From: Robertmurraya korlensis
Lineage (GTDB): Bacteria; Bacillota; Bacilli; Bacillales; Cytobacillaceae
Length of the DNA stretch: 64,000 bases
NCBI RefSeq assembly: GCF_023715225.1
Contig: NZ_JAMBNS010000013.1
Span: 1-64,000 of the forward strand
Reading direction: 5' to 3'
The notes under the pieces were generated by a model. The model was not told the origin of the DNA and made no database searches. It worked only from the letters and a program-made list of their open reading frames with translations. Every line of letters starts with the position of its first letter. The first letter of the stretch is position 1. Positions 8,535-15,863 of the stretch are shown piece after piece. The position numbers were made by a program, and so were the translations under genes.

Positions 8535-9944
8535 TTAGCGATTGTTCTGCATATTCCCATTTAAATTCAATGTATAATCAATTAGTAACCCATCGATTTT
8601 CCAGAGCTTTTTCACATCAGGCTCACTTTCGTAACTTGCTAAGATCTCTTCAATATCTTTTAATATCGTTACCGTCTTATCTAGCTGACTTTTTCGATTA
8701 TCTTCAATGGATTCCATATGCTCAGATACTTCTTGATCGTACGCCTCTAACGCACTATAAACCTGATCCTTTAACTCACTCGTTACTTCTAAAGTATTTT
8801 CAGCAATTCCCTTCGTTGTAGCAGACGCAATGCTAGCTAATGCTTGCTGAGCAACAGGCAACAGCCAGTCATTTTCTTCAGTGGTTAAATTAATTTTTAA
8901 TGGCATGATATACGTTTCAAATCCCAACGAATTAATCGCTTTTGCTTTTTCAGCAGCTGATGCCATGTCATGACTAATCGATGAAAAAATCAAGCTGATT
9001 GAGCTGTCCGACACGCGTGGGTCGATTCCCTTCGAAAGGATGTTATCCACTTGTATATATAAGTATTTATCGGCTGTATAAGCCCCTGTCTGAACTAGAT
9101 AGAAACCCTTCCCCTCGCCTTCCACAGGAGGAGTGTCCATTGTTACTTTGATTGAGGAGCTATCCACCACGATATCCGTATCATAGCGGATTACCTTTTC
9201 CTCTGATTTTGGCTCTTCCACCGATTCTTCTGTCTTTTCCTCTGATTTGGCAGCCGCTACCTTCGCAACTGTAGCCTTTTCAATAACCGCTTGGAAAGCT
9301 TCACAATAAAACACTCGAGCAGTAACAGTCGCGTCCATACTACCTTTTTCAGAATTCAACGAGTACGTGACATTCTGAATATGGAAAACTCTCGCCATCT
9401 TTTCAAGCTTATCGACGAACACATCAATGTTTTCTTCACTGCCGTTCAAGGAGATTTGCACATCGATGTAAGAAACCGTAAATTCCTTCACTTCACTTAC
9501 TTTTTCTTCAAGAAGCTTGTAGATCGATTCAGGGAATACTTTATTCCATTGATCCTGTTCTACCGTTCCTTCTGTAGAAGTTACTGCTTCACTTTCAGCC
9601 TCTTCTTCCGATTCTGTTTCGAAAGAGATAGAAGAAACGGAAGTTCCGGTTTCTCCTTCTGTTTTTTCAATATCTTTAATGACCTGCTCTATATTCGGAC
9701 GTCCAGGAATTCCTTCGATTAGCTCCTGTTTTTCTGCTTCCGTCAGCGTCTGTGGTTCTAACGATTCTAACACCTTTTCATAGCTGGTAGCATCAGCTTC
9801 TATTCTTTGTAGATTCGCTTCTTTTTCCGCCTTTTCTGCAGCAAGCGGTCGTACGAAAGCGAAGTAGAAGATTCCACTAAATACGACCAGTATAGCCGTA
9901 GCAATGATTAAAATCTTTTCTTTTAGCAAACTCTCTAATTTCAT
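8535..9944 (-). CDS. pilO: PilO-like alignment-complex protein with a C-terminal SPOR-like domain
   Basis: Single-pass protein of 469 aa. Residues 10-32 form the membrane anchor, followed by a coiled coil (35-65) and a PilO-like fold up to about 225. This is far longer than ordinary PilO (about 200 aa). A charged Glu/Lys linker (about 232-252) leads to residues 280-349, which read like a SPOR domain (begins GFYLVQTGAYT, ends GFETYIMPL), and then about 120 helical residues. SPOR domains bind peptidoglycan lacking stem peptides, so this could anchor the machine to the wall. The start overlaps the pilN stop by 4 bp (ATGA). The PilO call rests on gene order plus topology. Confidence 0.75.
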   Translation of the reverse strand: MKLESLLKEKILIIATAILVVFSGIFYFAFVRPLAAEKAEKEANLQRIEADATSYEKVLESLEPQTLTEAEKQELIEGIPGRPNIEQVIKDIEKTEGETGTSVSSISFETESEEEAESEAVTSTEGTVEQDQWNKVFPESIYKLLEEKVSEVKEFTVSYIDVQISLNGSEENIDVFVDKLEKMARVFHIQNVTYSLNSEKGSMDATVTARVFYCEAFQAVIEKATVAKVAAAKSEEKTEESVEEPKSEEKVIRYDTDIVVDSSSIKVTMDTPPVEGEGKGFYLVQTGAYTADKYLYIQVDNILSKGIDPRVSDSSISLIFSSISHDMASAAEKAKAINSLGFETYIMPLKINLTTEENDWLLPVAQQALASIASATTKGIAENTLEVTSELKDQVYSALEAYDQEVSEHMESIEDNRKSQLDKTVTILKDIEEILASYESEPDVKKLWKIDGLLIDYTLNLNGNMQNNR

Positions 9945-10495
9945 TGCTGATCACCTTCTAACGTCACAACGGTTGCTTCAAAATACGCTTCGTACAAATT
10001 TTTCTCTGTATTTAAACTGATACTTGTCACCTTTGCTTCTGACACATAGTCAGCCTCTAACAACTGCTGAAGATAGGTCGCAGCAGAATCTTTAGATGAA
10101 AAGAGTATCGTCATAGACAGCACGCCCGTATTTTCAAAATTATAGTTCGAGACAGAACCACCTTCGGGAAGAAGCTTGTACAAATCTTCTTTTATGGTGA
10201 TTGGATTTCTATAAATTCCATTTAAAAATCCATGAATTTTATTATATTTATCTACGAAATTATATTCTGTCACACCTGTTCTGCGGCTCGTAATCTCCGC
10301 TAACATCGTATCTCTCGTCAGGGTATTCGTTGCAATTTTCTCGTCGAGCTCATGAATTGAGCTTTTTCCCATAATAAATACAATGATGAGTAATGTGGAG
10401 ATAACAAAAAATAAGCCTGCTGCACCAAGTAAAAAGGGCAATCTATTTAGCCTGTTTCTCCTCTCCTGTGGCAATAAATCAATGCTAATATTCAC
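9941..10495 (-). CDS. pilN: Type IV pilus assembly protein PilN
   Basis: Bitopic protein of 184 aa. The N-terminal cytoplasmic tail starts MNISIDLLPQERR; the INLLP-type segment is the PilN element that docks on PilM. One membrane helix (about residues 22-45) and an extracytoplasmic ferredoxin-like fold follow. It lies between pilM (24 bp upstream) and pilO (4 bp overlap), the standard order for the alignment subcomplex that links the cytoplasmic motors to the pilus base. Confidence 0.88.
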   Translation of the reverse strand: MNISIDLLPQERRNRLNRLPFLLGAAGLFFVISTLLIIVFIMGKSSIHELDEKIATNTLTRDTMLAEITSRRTGVTEYNFVDKYNKIHGFLNGIYRNPITIKEDLYKLLPEGGSVSNYNFENTGVLSMTILFSSKDSAATYLQQLLEADYVSEAKVTSISLNTEKNLYEAYFEATVVTLEGDQQ

Positions 10496-10519
10496 TACGA
10501 TCTCCCCTATCTACCACCA

Positions 10520-11635
10520 TTACTTTTTCCACTTCTTCTTAACGGTTTCATTTCCTTTAAGAGCTAGCCCGATCGCAACACTGGTTGAGTTCAATAGCTC
10601 TTTTTTATGAAAATCGTTCGAAACGATCTTAGAAAAATCAATATCAGCCACTTCTACTTCGAGCCTCTCTGATAATACAGAAACGAACTGGCAAGCATTT
10701 TTCCCCGTGATAATGACACGTTGAAAATCACCATTTCCTTTGCTTAAAGAGTAGCGAAAGAAGTTTTGTGCCTTTTCTATTTCCGTAACCACATCGTTCA
10801 TATACGTCTCTTCATTAAAGGATGTCTCCTCAATGGACGCTGCTGCTTCCTCTTTACCTTCTACAAATCCGTCAAATGGCAACACATCACTCGTTGAAAA
10901 CAAGTCTTCCTGTTCGGATTCCGTCGTTCCCACTGTCATTGTTCTCGAGAAGGCAATGGTTTCATTGGCGAAAATATGGATATCAATCGATTCCTTTGAT
11001 AAATCCACGACCATCTCTGTTTCACGCAGCCAATCCGGGTTGGTGTGTGAAATCAGTCGCTGTAAAGCCGTTCCACGAATTTCCGCACTTAATGGCTTTA
11101 AACCTGCTTGAATACTCACTTCTAAGAAGTCCTCAGATAACGGGAGAGACGTGGCAAAAAACAGAATATCCGCTTTATCAGTAGCCTTTTCTCTTGCCGC
11201 AGAAGCAAACTCCTCAGCCGTCAGATTTTCAATATCCTTCTGATTCTCTGGTTCTGCCTTAAGAGTCCCAATTTTCACAAAGTCATAAATTGATTTTTCA
11301 AAAGGAAGATGGATACTTTCCCCGACTTGATATTGAAGAAGCTTCGCTAGCTCTTCCTCCTTTAAATCAGGAAGAGAGGTAATGCGTCTCACTATAATGT
11401 TTTGTGTGGGAAAAGCCAGATGGACCGGCTTGTCCAATACCCTCTCCTTCAACAAGTCAGCTATACCATTTATATCGGCCATTCTTGAATTTTCTATTAT
11501 AGGAATCTTTGTATCTATCACATCTATATCAAGTAAATTAGGTTTGTTGTTTTGGATTTGTACCTTCGCAGTTGTTATATACTGATCGCGAAAGTCTATG
11601 CCAGAGAATGTATCGTTTTTTTTGAAATTGAACAT
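10520..11635 (-). CDS. pilM: Actin-like pilus assembly protein PilM
   Basis: Cytoplasmic FtsA/actin-fold protein of 371 aa. It begins with a phosphate-1-like strand (GIDFRDQYITTAKVQ) and has PilM-type segments near LAFPTQNIIVRRI and VDLSKESIDIHIF. It binds the N-terminal tail of PilN and relays motor state. It is somewhat diverged from Gram-negative PilM and has an acidic insert around residues 245-275. Gene order (pilM-pilN-pilO) supports the call. Confidence 0.85.
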   Translation of the reverse strand: MFNFKKNDTFSGIDFRDQYITTAKVQIQNNKPNLLDIDVIDTKIPIIENSRMADINGIADLLKERVLDKPVHLAFPTQNIIVRRITSLPDLKEEELAKLLQYQVGESIHLPFEKSIYDFVKIGTLKAEPENQKDIENLTAEEFASAAREKATDKADILFFATSLPLSEDFLEVSIQAGLKPLSAEIRGTALQRLISHTNPDWLRETEMVVDLSKESIDIHIFANETIAFSRTMTVGTTESEQEDLFSTSDVLPFDGFVEGKEEAAASIEETSFNEETYMNDVVTEIEKAQNFFRYSLSKGNGDFQRVIITGKNACQFVSVLSERLEVEVADIDFSKIVSNDFHKKELLNSTSVAIGLALKGNETVKKKWKK

Positions 11636-11662
11636 GCTGCACCTTCTTTCTGTTGTTGATTT

Positions 11663-12697
11663 TTAGCGGTTAGTGGAGAAATTTATAGAAGATGAATCTA
11701 TTGTTGACTTATAAGTATTTGAAGCAGTAGTACCATTAATGATTGAACATGCACCTTTAATGTCTGAACATTCTATTCCTTCACCTTTACCATCTACTAC
11801 GAAGTTTGCTGTTCCATTATAGTTTTTTGCTATTATTCCACTATTAACGATTACGACAGAGTTACCATCATGAGTAATAGATTCCGTTATTAATGCACCT
11901 TCTATAATTAATTGAGACGTTGCATTACCGCTACCACCAATAGAGATTGATTGTACGTATACAATAGATCCTTTAGGGATTTTAACTATCTCATTTCCAC
12001 CATTAATAGACATGCTTGAAAGTGTTGTTATACCCGCAGGAAAAATATAAGTATCACCGTTTTTTATCTCATTTGGACCTAGAGAATTAGTATAGTTACT
12101 CCAATTAATTCCAAGATCAGTAATGACTTTTTGATAGTCAACAGCATTGATTGAACTCCTCAGACCTGGTTTGAACTGGTTTTTATCATCAAAATGTCCA
12201 GGTGCTACATACCCATATGCTGTTTTGGTTTTTGTTAAAGGATCAGCATTAACCTTTACATCAAAGTCCATTTTTCTAGTGATATTGGTTTGATTTGAAT
12301 CAACATAATTAGCCTGTAAACTTACTTTGATGGTTTTCGTGCTCGAATTAGGCGTAATAGAACTAATACTGACAGGATCTGTTGTTATTTTTACTTGAAC
12401 ATCCTTTTCACCAATTCGATAGGTTTTCGTATTATTTGTTATATCTTTCAAGTAAGCAAAGGGTCCACTATTTCCGGTACTAGTATTTTTGTAGTTAGAC
12501 ATTTCAGATAAGACGATTTCAATCGCGCCTTCCGCTCGATAGAATTCCTCTTGTTCCTTTTTAGTTTTAACTACGTTTTGAAGACCGTAAGTAGTGGTCG
12601 ATAACATCGCTGTTCCTACAATACTAACTAGGACAACAATAAAGAGAACAATCATTAAAGCTGCCCCTGATTCATTTCCTTTCCATCTTTGAATCAT
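11663..12697 (-). CDS. PilX-like minor pilin / tip protein without Glu5
   Basis: Protein of 344 aa starting MIQRWKGNESG. The start chosen is ATG at 12697, which has gaggggg six bases upstream; an in-frame ATG five codons earlier has no site. After the Gly of the prepilin-type leader comes AALMIVLFIVVLVS, a pilin-like helix, but position +5 is Ile, not the conserved Glu. It therefore resembles PilX/GspK-type minor pilins that lack Glu5. The C-terminal 200 residues are Ser/Thr/Asn/Gly-rich with beta-repeat character (SISIGGSGNAT-like stretches), suggesting a beta-solenoid that could sit at the pilus tip and bind a surface. Confidence 0.75.
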   Translation of the reverse strand: MIQRWKGNESGAALMIVLFIVVLVSIVGTAMLSTTTYGLQNVVKTKKEQEEFYRAEGAIEIVLSEMSNYKNTSTGNSGPFAYLKDITNNTKTYRIGEKDVQVKITTDPVSISSITPNSSTKTIKVSLQANYVDSNQTNITRKMDFDVKVNADPLTKTKTAYGYVAPGHFDDKNQFKPGLRSSINAVDYQKVITDLGINWSNYTNSLGPNEIKNGDTYIFPAGITTLSSMSINGGNEIVKIPKGSIVYVQSISIGGSGNATSQLIIEGALITESITHDGNSVVIVNSGIIAKNYNGTANFVVDGKGEGIECSDIKGACSIINGTTASNTYKSTIDSSSINFSTNR

Positions 12698-12719
12698 GTT
12701 AATCCCCCTCATCGACCAC

Positions 12720-13133
12720 TCAATACCTTACTCTTTTTTGCGCGTCATTAAAGACTTCTGTTGAAACTTTGTACTCATGATCATCTTTTTCCAATACTAG
12801 TGTCACTTTGTACCGTTTTTTTGTACCGCCCTCTACAAGCTGCTCAGTAACCGTATAGCTCTTAACATTTTTTGATAACACGGTTCCTGATACGAGTTTG
12901 ATTTCACCATTGGAATAAACCATTTTACTACTAATCTCTTGTCCATCTCTTACCGTATTCGAGATCGTTTCCATAATAAAACGTGCCTCTCTCTGAAGTT
13001 CGTTTTCCTTTGCTACTGCACGTTCCATCTTTGTCCCATAGCTAAACAGTGAAAAAGCAAGTGCTGATATACTTACCATAATTAAAATGACAATGAGTAA
13101 TTCAATTAGTGTTACTCCCTTTTGATTTCTCAC
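12720..13133 (-). CDS. Type IV prepilin-like protein (minor pilin)
   Basis: Minor prepilin of 137 aa. The leader MRNQKG is followed by VTLIELLIVILIM, a textbook class III signal with Glu at +5 of the mature protein, to be cut and methylated by PilD. The rest is a short globular pilin head without paired cysteines. Its start overlaps the stop of the preceding prepilin by 4 bp, so the two are probably made in fixed ratio. Confidence 0.88.
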   Translation of the reverse strand: MRNQKGVTLIELLIVILIMVSISALAFSLFSYGTKMERAVAKENELQREARFIMETISNTVRDGQEISSKMVYSNGEIKLVSGTVLSKNVKSYTVTEQLVEGGTKKRYKVTLVLEKDDHEYKVSTEVFNDAQKRVRY

Positions 13134-13519
13134 TGTTTTTTCACCACCGTGACAAGTTCTATGCTAGAAGAATCTTTTGAAACTATTTTTGCCGTTATTT
13201 CAGTGAAATCAATTGCACTATATCGAACCGTTTTCTCGGTTATTGTAACTTTTGCATCATAGTTAGCTAGGGTAGAAGCGACACAACCTTGATCGTCTTT
13301 GCAATAATATTGTGTAGGAGAGATACCACTTTTGTACCCTTTTTCACGGATCGTCTCCATGATCTGTTGACCATAATAGTTCAATTGTGTGTCTTCCCCT
13401 TGATCTACCGTTCTAGTAAAAGAACCTGTCATGATTAGCAGCAAAGGGACAATTACCATTCCAGCAATAACGACAGAGATCAATAATTCAATTAAAGTTA
13501 CTCCCTTTTCGTTGTTCAT
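13130..13519 (-). CDS. Type IV prepilin-like protein (minor pilin)
   Basis: Minor prepilin of 129 aa. The leader MNNEKG precedes VTLIELLISVVIAG, with Glu at mature position 5. The head carries two cysteines about six residues apart (YCKDDQGC), probably a disulfide loop. It lies 13 bp after the prepilin peptidase gene and overlaps the next prepilin by 4 bp. Role inferred: part of the initiation or tip complex of the pilus. Confidence 0.87.
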   Translation of the reverse strand: MNNEKGVTLIELLISVVIAGMVIVPLLLIMTGSFTRTVDQGEDTQLNYYGQQIMETIREKGYKSGISPTQYYCKDDQGCVASTLANYDAKVTITEKTVRYSAIDFTEITAKIVSKDSSSIELVTVVKKQ

Positions 13520-13532
13520 TTTTATCTGCCCC

Positions 13533-14294
13533 TTATAGGAGTAATGAGCTGTACCAAGTCCAAATTTCTTCTCCGTACAGGTAAGCCACTAATGTTCCAA
13601 TCATAATCGAAGGCCCAAAGGCGATCGGTTCTTTACGTTTAACTATTTTTAAAGAGATTAATAAGATTCCAACAACAGCACCTACAAATGAGGCTAAAAC
13701 AAGACTCATTACAGTAAGCGCTGGACCAAGTACCACTCCAATGGCTGCATAAAGCTTAATATCGCCACCACCCATACCGCCTTTGCTGACAACGGCTAAT
13801 AGGAGTAGTAAACCAAATCCTACAACTCCACCGATTAAGTAAGTTAGAAATGGCTCCCCACCGATGAAGAACCTTGTGATTATTAACACCACAATACTAG
13901 GTAAAGTAATTATGTCTAAAATTAACTTTTCTCGAATGTCAGTTAGTACAGAGAGAATTAATAAAGTTGATAATAGAATTGCAGGTAGTAACTCTGGGGT
14001 AATTCCAATTTTCTTATAAACAAGGAAAAAGATAATGGCAGTCATCCCTTCCCCTAATGGATAGAGAGGAGAGATTTTCTCTTTACAATAACGACAACGA
14101 CCTTTTAAGAATAGATAACTTAATAGTGGAAATAAGTCGAAGAAACCTAGTCTGTGGTTACAGTAGGTACAGTGGGATGGTGGGTAGGAGATGGATTCTT
14201 TTTTTAGTAGGCGGATGGCTACTACGTTGAAGAAACTTCCGAACATGAGGGATATTATAAAAATGAATAGGTCAACTATAAGCAAATAATCCAA
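13533..14294 (-). CDS. pilD: Prepilin peptidase / N-methyltransferase PilD
   Basis: Aspartyl membrane protease of 253 aa that removes prepilin leaders and methylates the new N-terminus. Two CxxC pairs (CTYC and CRYC) in the first cytoplasmic loop form the zinc-binding methyltransferase part. The catalytic aspartates lie in LTDIREKLI and in the GMGGGDIKL motif. About seven membrane helices. It follows the major pilin gene, from which it is separated by a hairpin terminator. Confidence 0.93.
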   Translation of the reverse strand: MDYLLIVDLFIFIISLMFGSFFNVVAIRLLKKESISYPPSHCTYCNHRLGFFDLFPLLSYLFLKGRCRYCKEKISPLYPLGEGMTAIIFFLVYKKIGITPELLPAILLSTLLILSVLTDIREKLILDIITLPSIVVLIITRFFIGGEPFLTYLIGGVVGFGLLLLLAVVSKGGMGGGDIKLYAAIGVVLGPALTVMSLVLASFVGAVVGILLISLKIVKRKEPIAFGPSIMIGTLVAYLYGEEIWTWYSSLLL

Positions 14295-14323
14295 CTCCTT
14301 TCTAAGTATCTTATTTTCATTAA

Positions 14324-14364
14324 AATAAAGCTGCCGCCGTCTTAAGAGACGCGACAGCTTTATT
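14324..14364 (-). terminator. Intercistronic hairpin/partial terminator after pilA
   Basis: Perfect 10-bp outer stem AATAAAGCTG / CAGCTTTATT with an inner CGTCT / AGACG stem and a tttaatg tail on the minus strand. It lies between pilA and pilD. A leaky terminator or mRNA stabiliser here would let the major pilin be made in large excess over the assembly proteins. Confidence 0.7.
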
Positions 14365-14380
14365 AAATAAATTTATTCTT

Positions 14381-14746
14381 TTACTTTGTGCATGTTGTAG
14401 TCATAGCCGCACTTGTAATTATAACCTTTTCACCTGTAGCATCTAAACCAAAACTTCCTGTACATGAACCAAAAGTCTTTACAGTTGGAACTTCGTCAAT
14501 ATAATCACCTTTTAAAGTAGTAAGTGCAGCAGGATATTCATCTTCTAAAGTATAATAACGGTTTACTGCATCTTGTAGAACAGATAAATTCTGTGCATTT
14601 GTATTCTTAGCAGCATCATCCTTATTACTCATAACCATCGGAATCGCCACAGCAGCAATAATCCCCAAAATAACAATTACAACTAACAATTCAATTAGTG
14701 TTAGACCAGCTTGGTCTTTCATTTTCTTCTTTAATGATTTTAACAT
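14381..14746 (-). CDS. pilA: Major type IV pilin PilA
   Basis: First gene of the pilus operon, 121 aa. The leader ends in Gly14, followed by LTLIELLVVIVILG with Glu at mature position 5; the N-terminal helix is fully typical. The small globular head has two cysteines near the C-terminus (GSCTGS and TTTCTK), a likely disulfide loop as in many major pilins. Its head matches GspG/ComGC-like pseudopilins in size. It is preceded by a c-di-GMP-II riboswitch with a terminator and followed by a hairpin, both fitting tightly regulated, high-level pilin expression. Confidence 0.9.
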   Translation of the reverse strand: MLKSLKKKMKDQAGLTLIELLVVIVILGIIAAVAIPMVMSNKDDAAKNTNAQNLSVLQDAVNRYYTLEDEYPAALTTLKGDYIDEVPTVKTFGSCTGSFGLDATGEKVIITSAAMTTTCTK

Positions 14747-14822
14747 GAAGAAAGGTCCCCCTTAGTAGTTTTTTAGTTTGTATATTTCAAAAGTCGTTCT
14801 CGAACTTTTAAAATCTGGAAAT

Positions 14823-14868
14823 AAAAAAACCTATACAGCTCATTCGGTAAGAATGTAGTTGTATAGGT
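14823..14868 (-). terminator. Riboswitch-controlled intrinsic terminator in the pilA leader
   Basis: On the minus strand, ACCUAUACA and UGUAUAGGU pair perfectly (9 bp), with a second inner stem CAUUC/GAAUG, followed by seven U. The 5' arm shares CCUAU with the P1 stem of the upstream aptamer, so the two structures exclude each other. Confidence 0.88.
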
Positions 14869-14934
14869 CGGTTGCACCAATCGCTCAATATGACTCAGGT
14901 GCCCATGTACAAGTCATATTTCGTCGCGCCCTAT
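14863..14934 (-). promoter_or_regulatory. c-di-GMP-II riboswitch aptamer upstream of the pilus operon
   Basis: Read on the minus strand: P1 AUAGGGCG (14934-14927) pairs with CGACCUAU (14870-14863). A 9-bp stem AAUAUGACU/AGUCAUAUU (14920-14912 with 14895-14887) holds a loop with AUGGGCACCUG. After GAGC comes GGUGCAACCGACC, where GGUGC (14878-14874) pairs with loop GCACC (14902-14898) as a pseudoknot. The loop UGGGCACYUG and tail GUGCAACCGACC are the signature of the c-di-GMP-II class known from Clostridium. P1 formation uses the terminator's 5' arm, so ligand binding should allow read-through (an ON switch). Confidence 0.92.
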
Positions 14935-15181
14935 TTTGTTAACATAATGCGATAAACAATACTTATGTACTAGTAATTTTACCTTAAAAAAAATGAAAAT
15001 AAAAGAGGATTTTTGTAAATTAATAGCTGGAAATATTATATTTAAAAATAGCCTTTCCCCTAACCAGACCTAACCTTACAACTGTTTCTAAAAACACATT
15101 CTAAAAATCAATTTCAAAATATAATATCGTAAACATTTATTATACCTTTCATATAAATAGTTCCTTTTACCTATAATAAGA
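14935..15181. other. AT-rich upstream region of the pilus operon
   Basis: No gene. It must hold the pilA promoter on the minus strand, but no -35/-10 pair stands out. AAAAGAGGATTTT at 15001-15013 is an exact AAAA-N5-TTTT box of the ComK type, but the second box needed at a fixed spacing is poor (15031-15043, 17 bp away). Confidence 0.5.
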
Positions 15182-15186
15182 ACAAA

Positions 15187-15217
15187 AAAGGGAGTCTAAA
15201 CTAGACTGTCCTTTACT
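15187..15217 (-). terminator. Terminator of the NarL-type two-component operon
   Basis: AGTCTA-aac-TAGACT core with flanking AAAGG/CCTTT pairs, followed on the minus strand by TTTTTTG. It overlaps the regulator's stop codon and separates this operon from the pilus leader. Confidence 0.65.
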
Positions 15218-15863
15218 GTTGATCCATATTCGAAATATTCACAATCTGAATCGCTTCTTCTCGACTCGACACCTGGAGTTTGTTCAGGATATTGGTTACA
15301 TAGTTTGATACGGTTTTGTTCGAGATGTTGAGGTGCTCGGCGATTTCTTTGTTGGTTGCTCCATCGGCAATTAAATAGAGCACTTCACGCTCCCGACTGG
15401 TTAGTTCAGGGAAGAGCTGTTCACTGGCAGCCGGTCTTGTAGAGGAAAAATAATGAACCATTTTAGCCGCAATCTCGGCACTGAAAATTGCTTCACCAGC
15501 TGCAATCGTCTTGATCGCTCGGATGATATCTTCCTTCCCTGCATCCTTTAAAATATACCCTTTCGCCCCCATCCTCATGGCAGTAAACACCGATTGGTCA
15601 TCCTTAAACATCGTAAAAATCAATATATTCGTCTCCGGATTGGATTGCTTGATTTTCTTTGTCGCCTCAATGCCGTTCATGCCTGGCATTCGAATATCCA
15701 TTAAAATAACATCCGGATTCAGCTGTTTGGCTTGGTTGACTACATCCTCACCCGAGTTAGCCTCGCCAACAATTTCTATTTCCGACACTGTTTTTAAATA
15801 CGTAGAGACTCCGTATAGAAAGAACGGATGATCATCCGCTAATAGTACTCGTATCGTTTTCAT
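15213..15863 (-). CDS. NarL/LuxR-family response regulator
   Basis: Response regulator of 216 aa. The receiver domain (LLADDHPFF, phosphorylation Asp in VILMDIRMPG) is followed by a LuxR-type HTH at about residues 150-205 (LTSREREVLYLIADGATNKEIA). It overlaps the upstream kinase gene by 32 bp. Same subfamily as DegU, ComA, LiaR and DesR. It lies directly upstream of the pilus leader and on the same strand, but a terminator separates them; regulation of pili by this pair is possible but not shown. Confidence 0.9.
   Translation of the reverse strand: MKTIRVLLADDHPFFLYGVSTYLKTVSEIEIVGEANSGEDVVNQAKQLNPDVILMDIRMPGMNGIEATKKIKQSNPETNILIFTMFKDDQSVFTAMRMGAKGYILKDAGKEDIIRAIKTIAAGEAIFSAEIAAKMVHYFSSTRPAASEQLFPELTSREREVLYLIADGATNKEIAEHLNISNKTVSNYVTNILNKLQVSSREEAIQIVNISNMDQQ

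Noticed and set aside
4523-14746. ComG competence operon
   Set aside because: pilT, pilM, pilN, pilO and a large PilX-like protein are present, and ComG operons lack them.
14863-14934. Reading the pilA leader as a GEMM-I or SAM-type riboswitch
   Set aside because: The GEMM-I core (GGGCAAACC, GGACGCAAAGCC) and S-box elements are absent; loop and tail match c-di-GMP-II instead.
15001-15043. ComK box in the pilA upstream region
   Set aside because: AAAA-N5-TTTT is exact at 15001-15013, but the partner is degenerate and 17 bp away, not 8, 18 or 31. In AT-rich DNA this is expected by chance.
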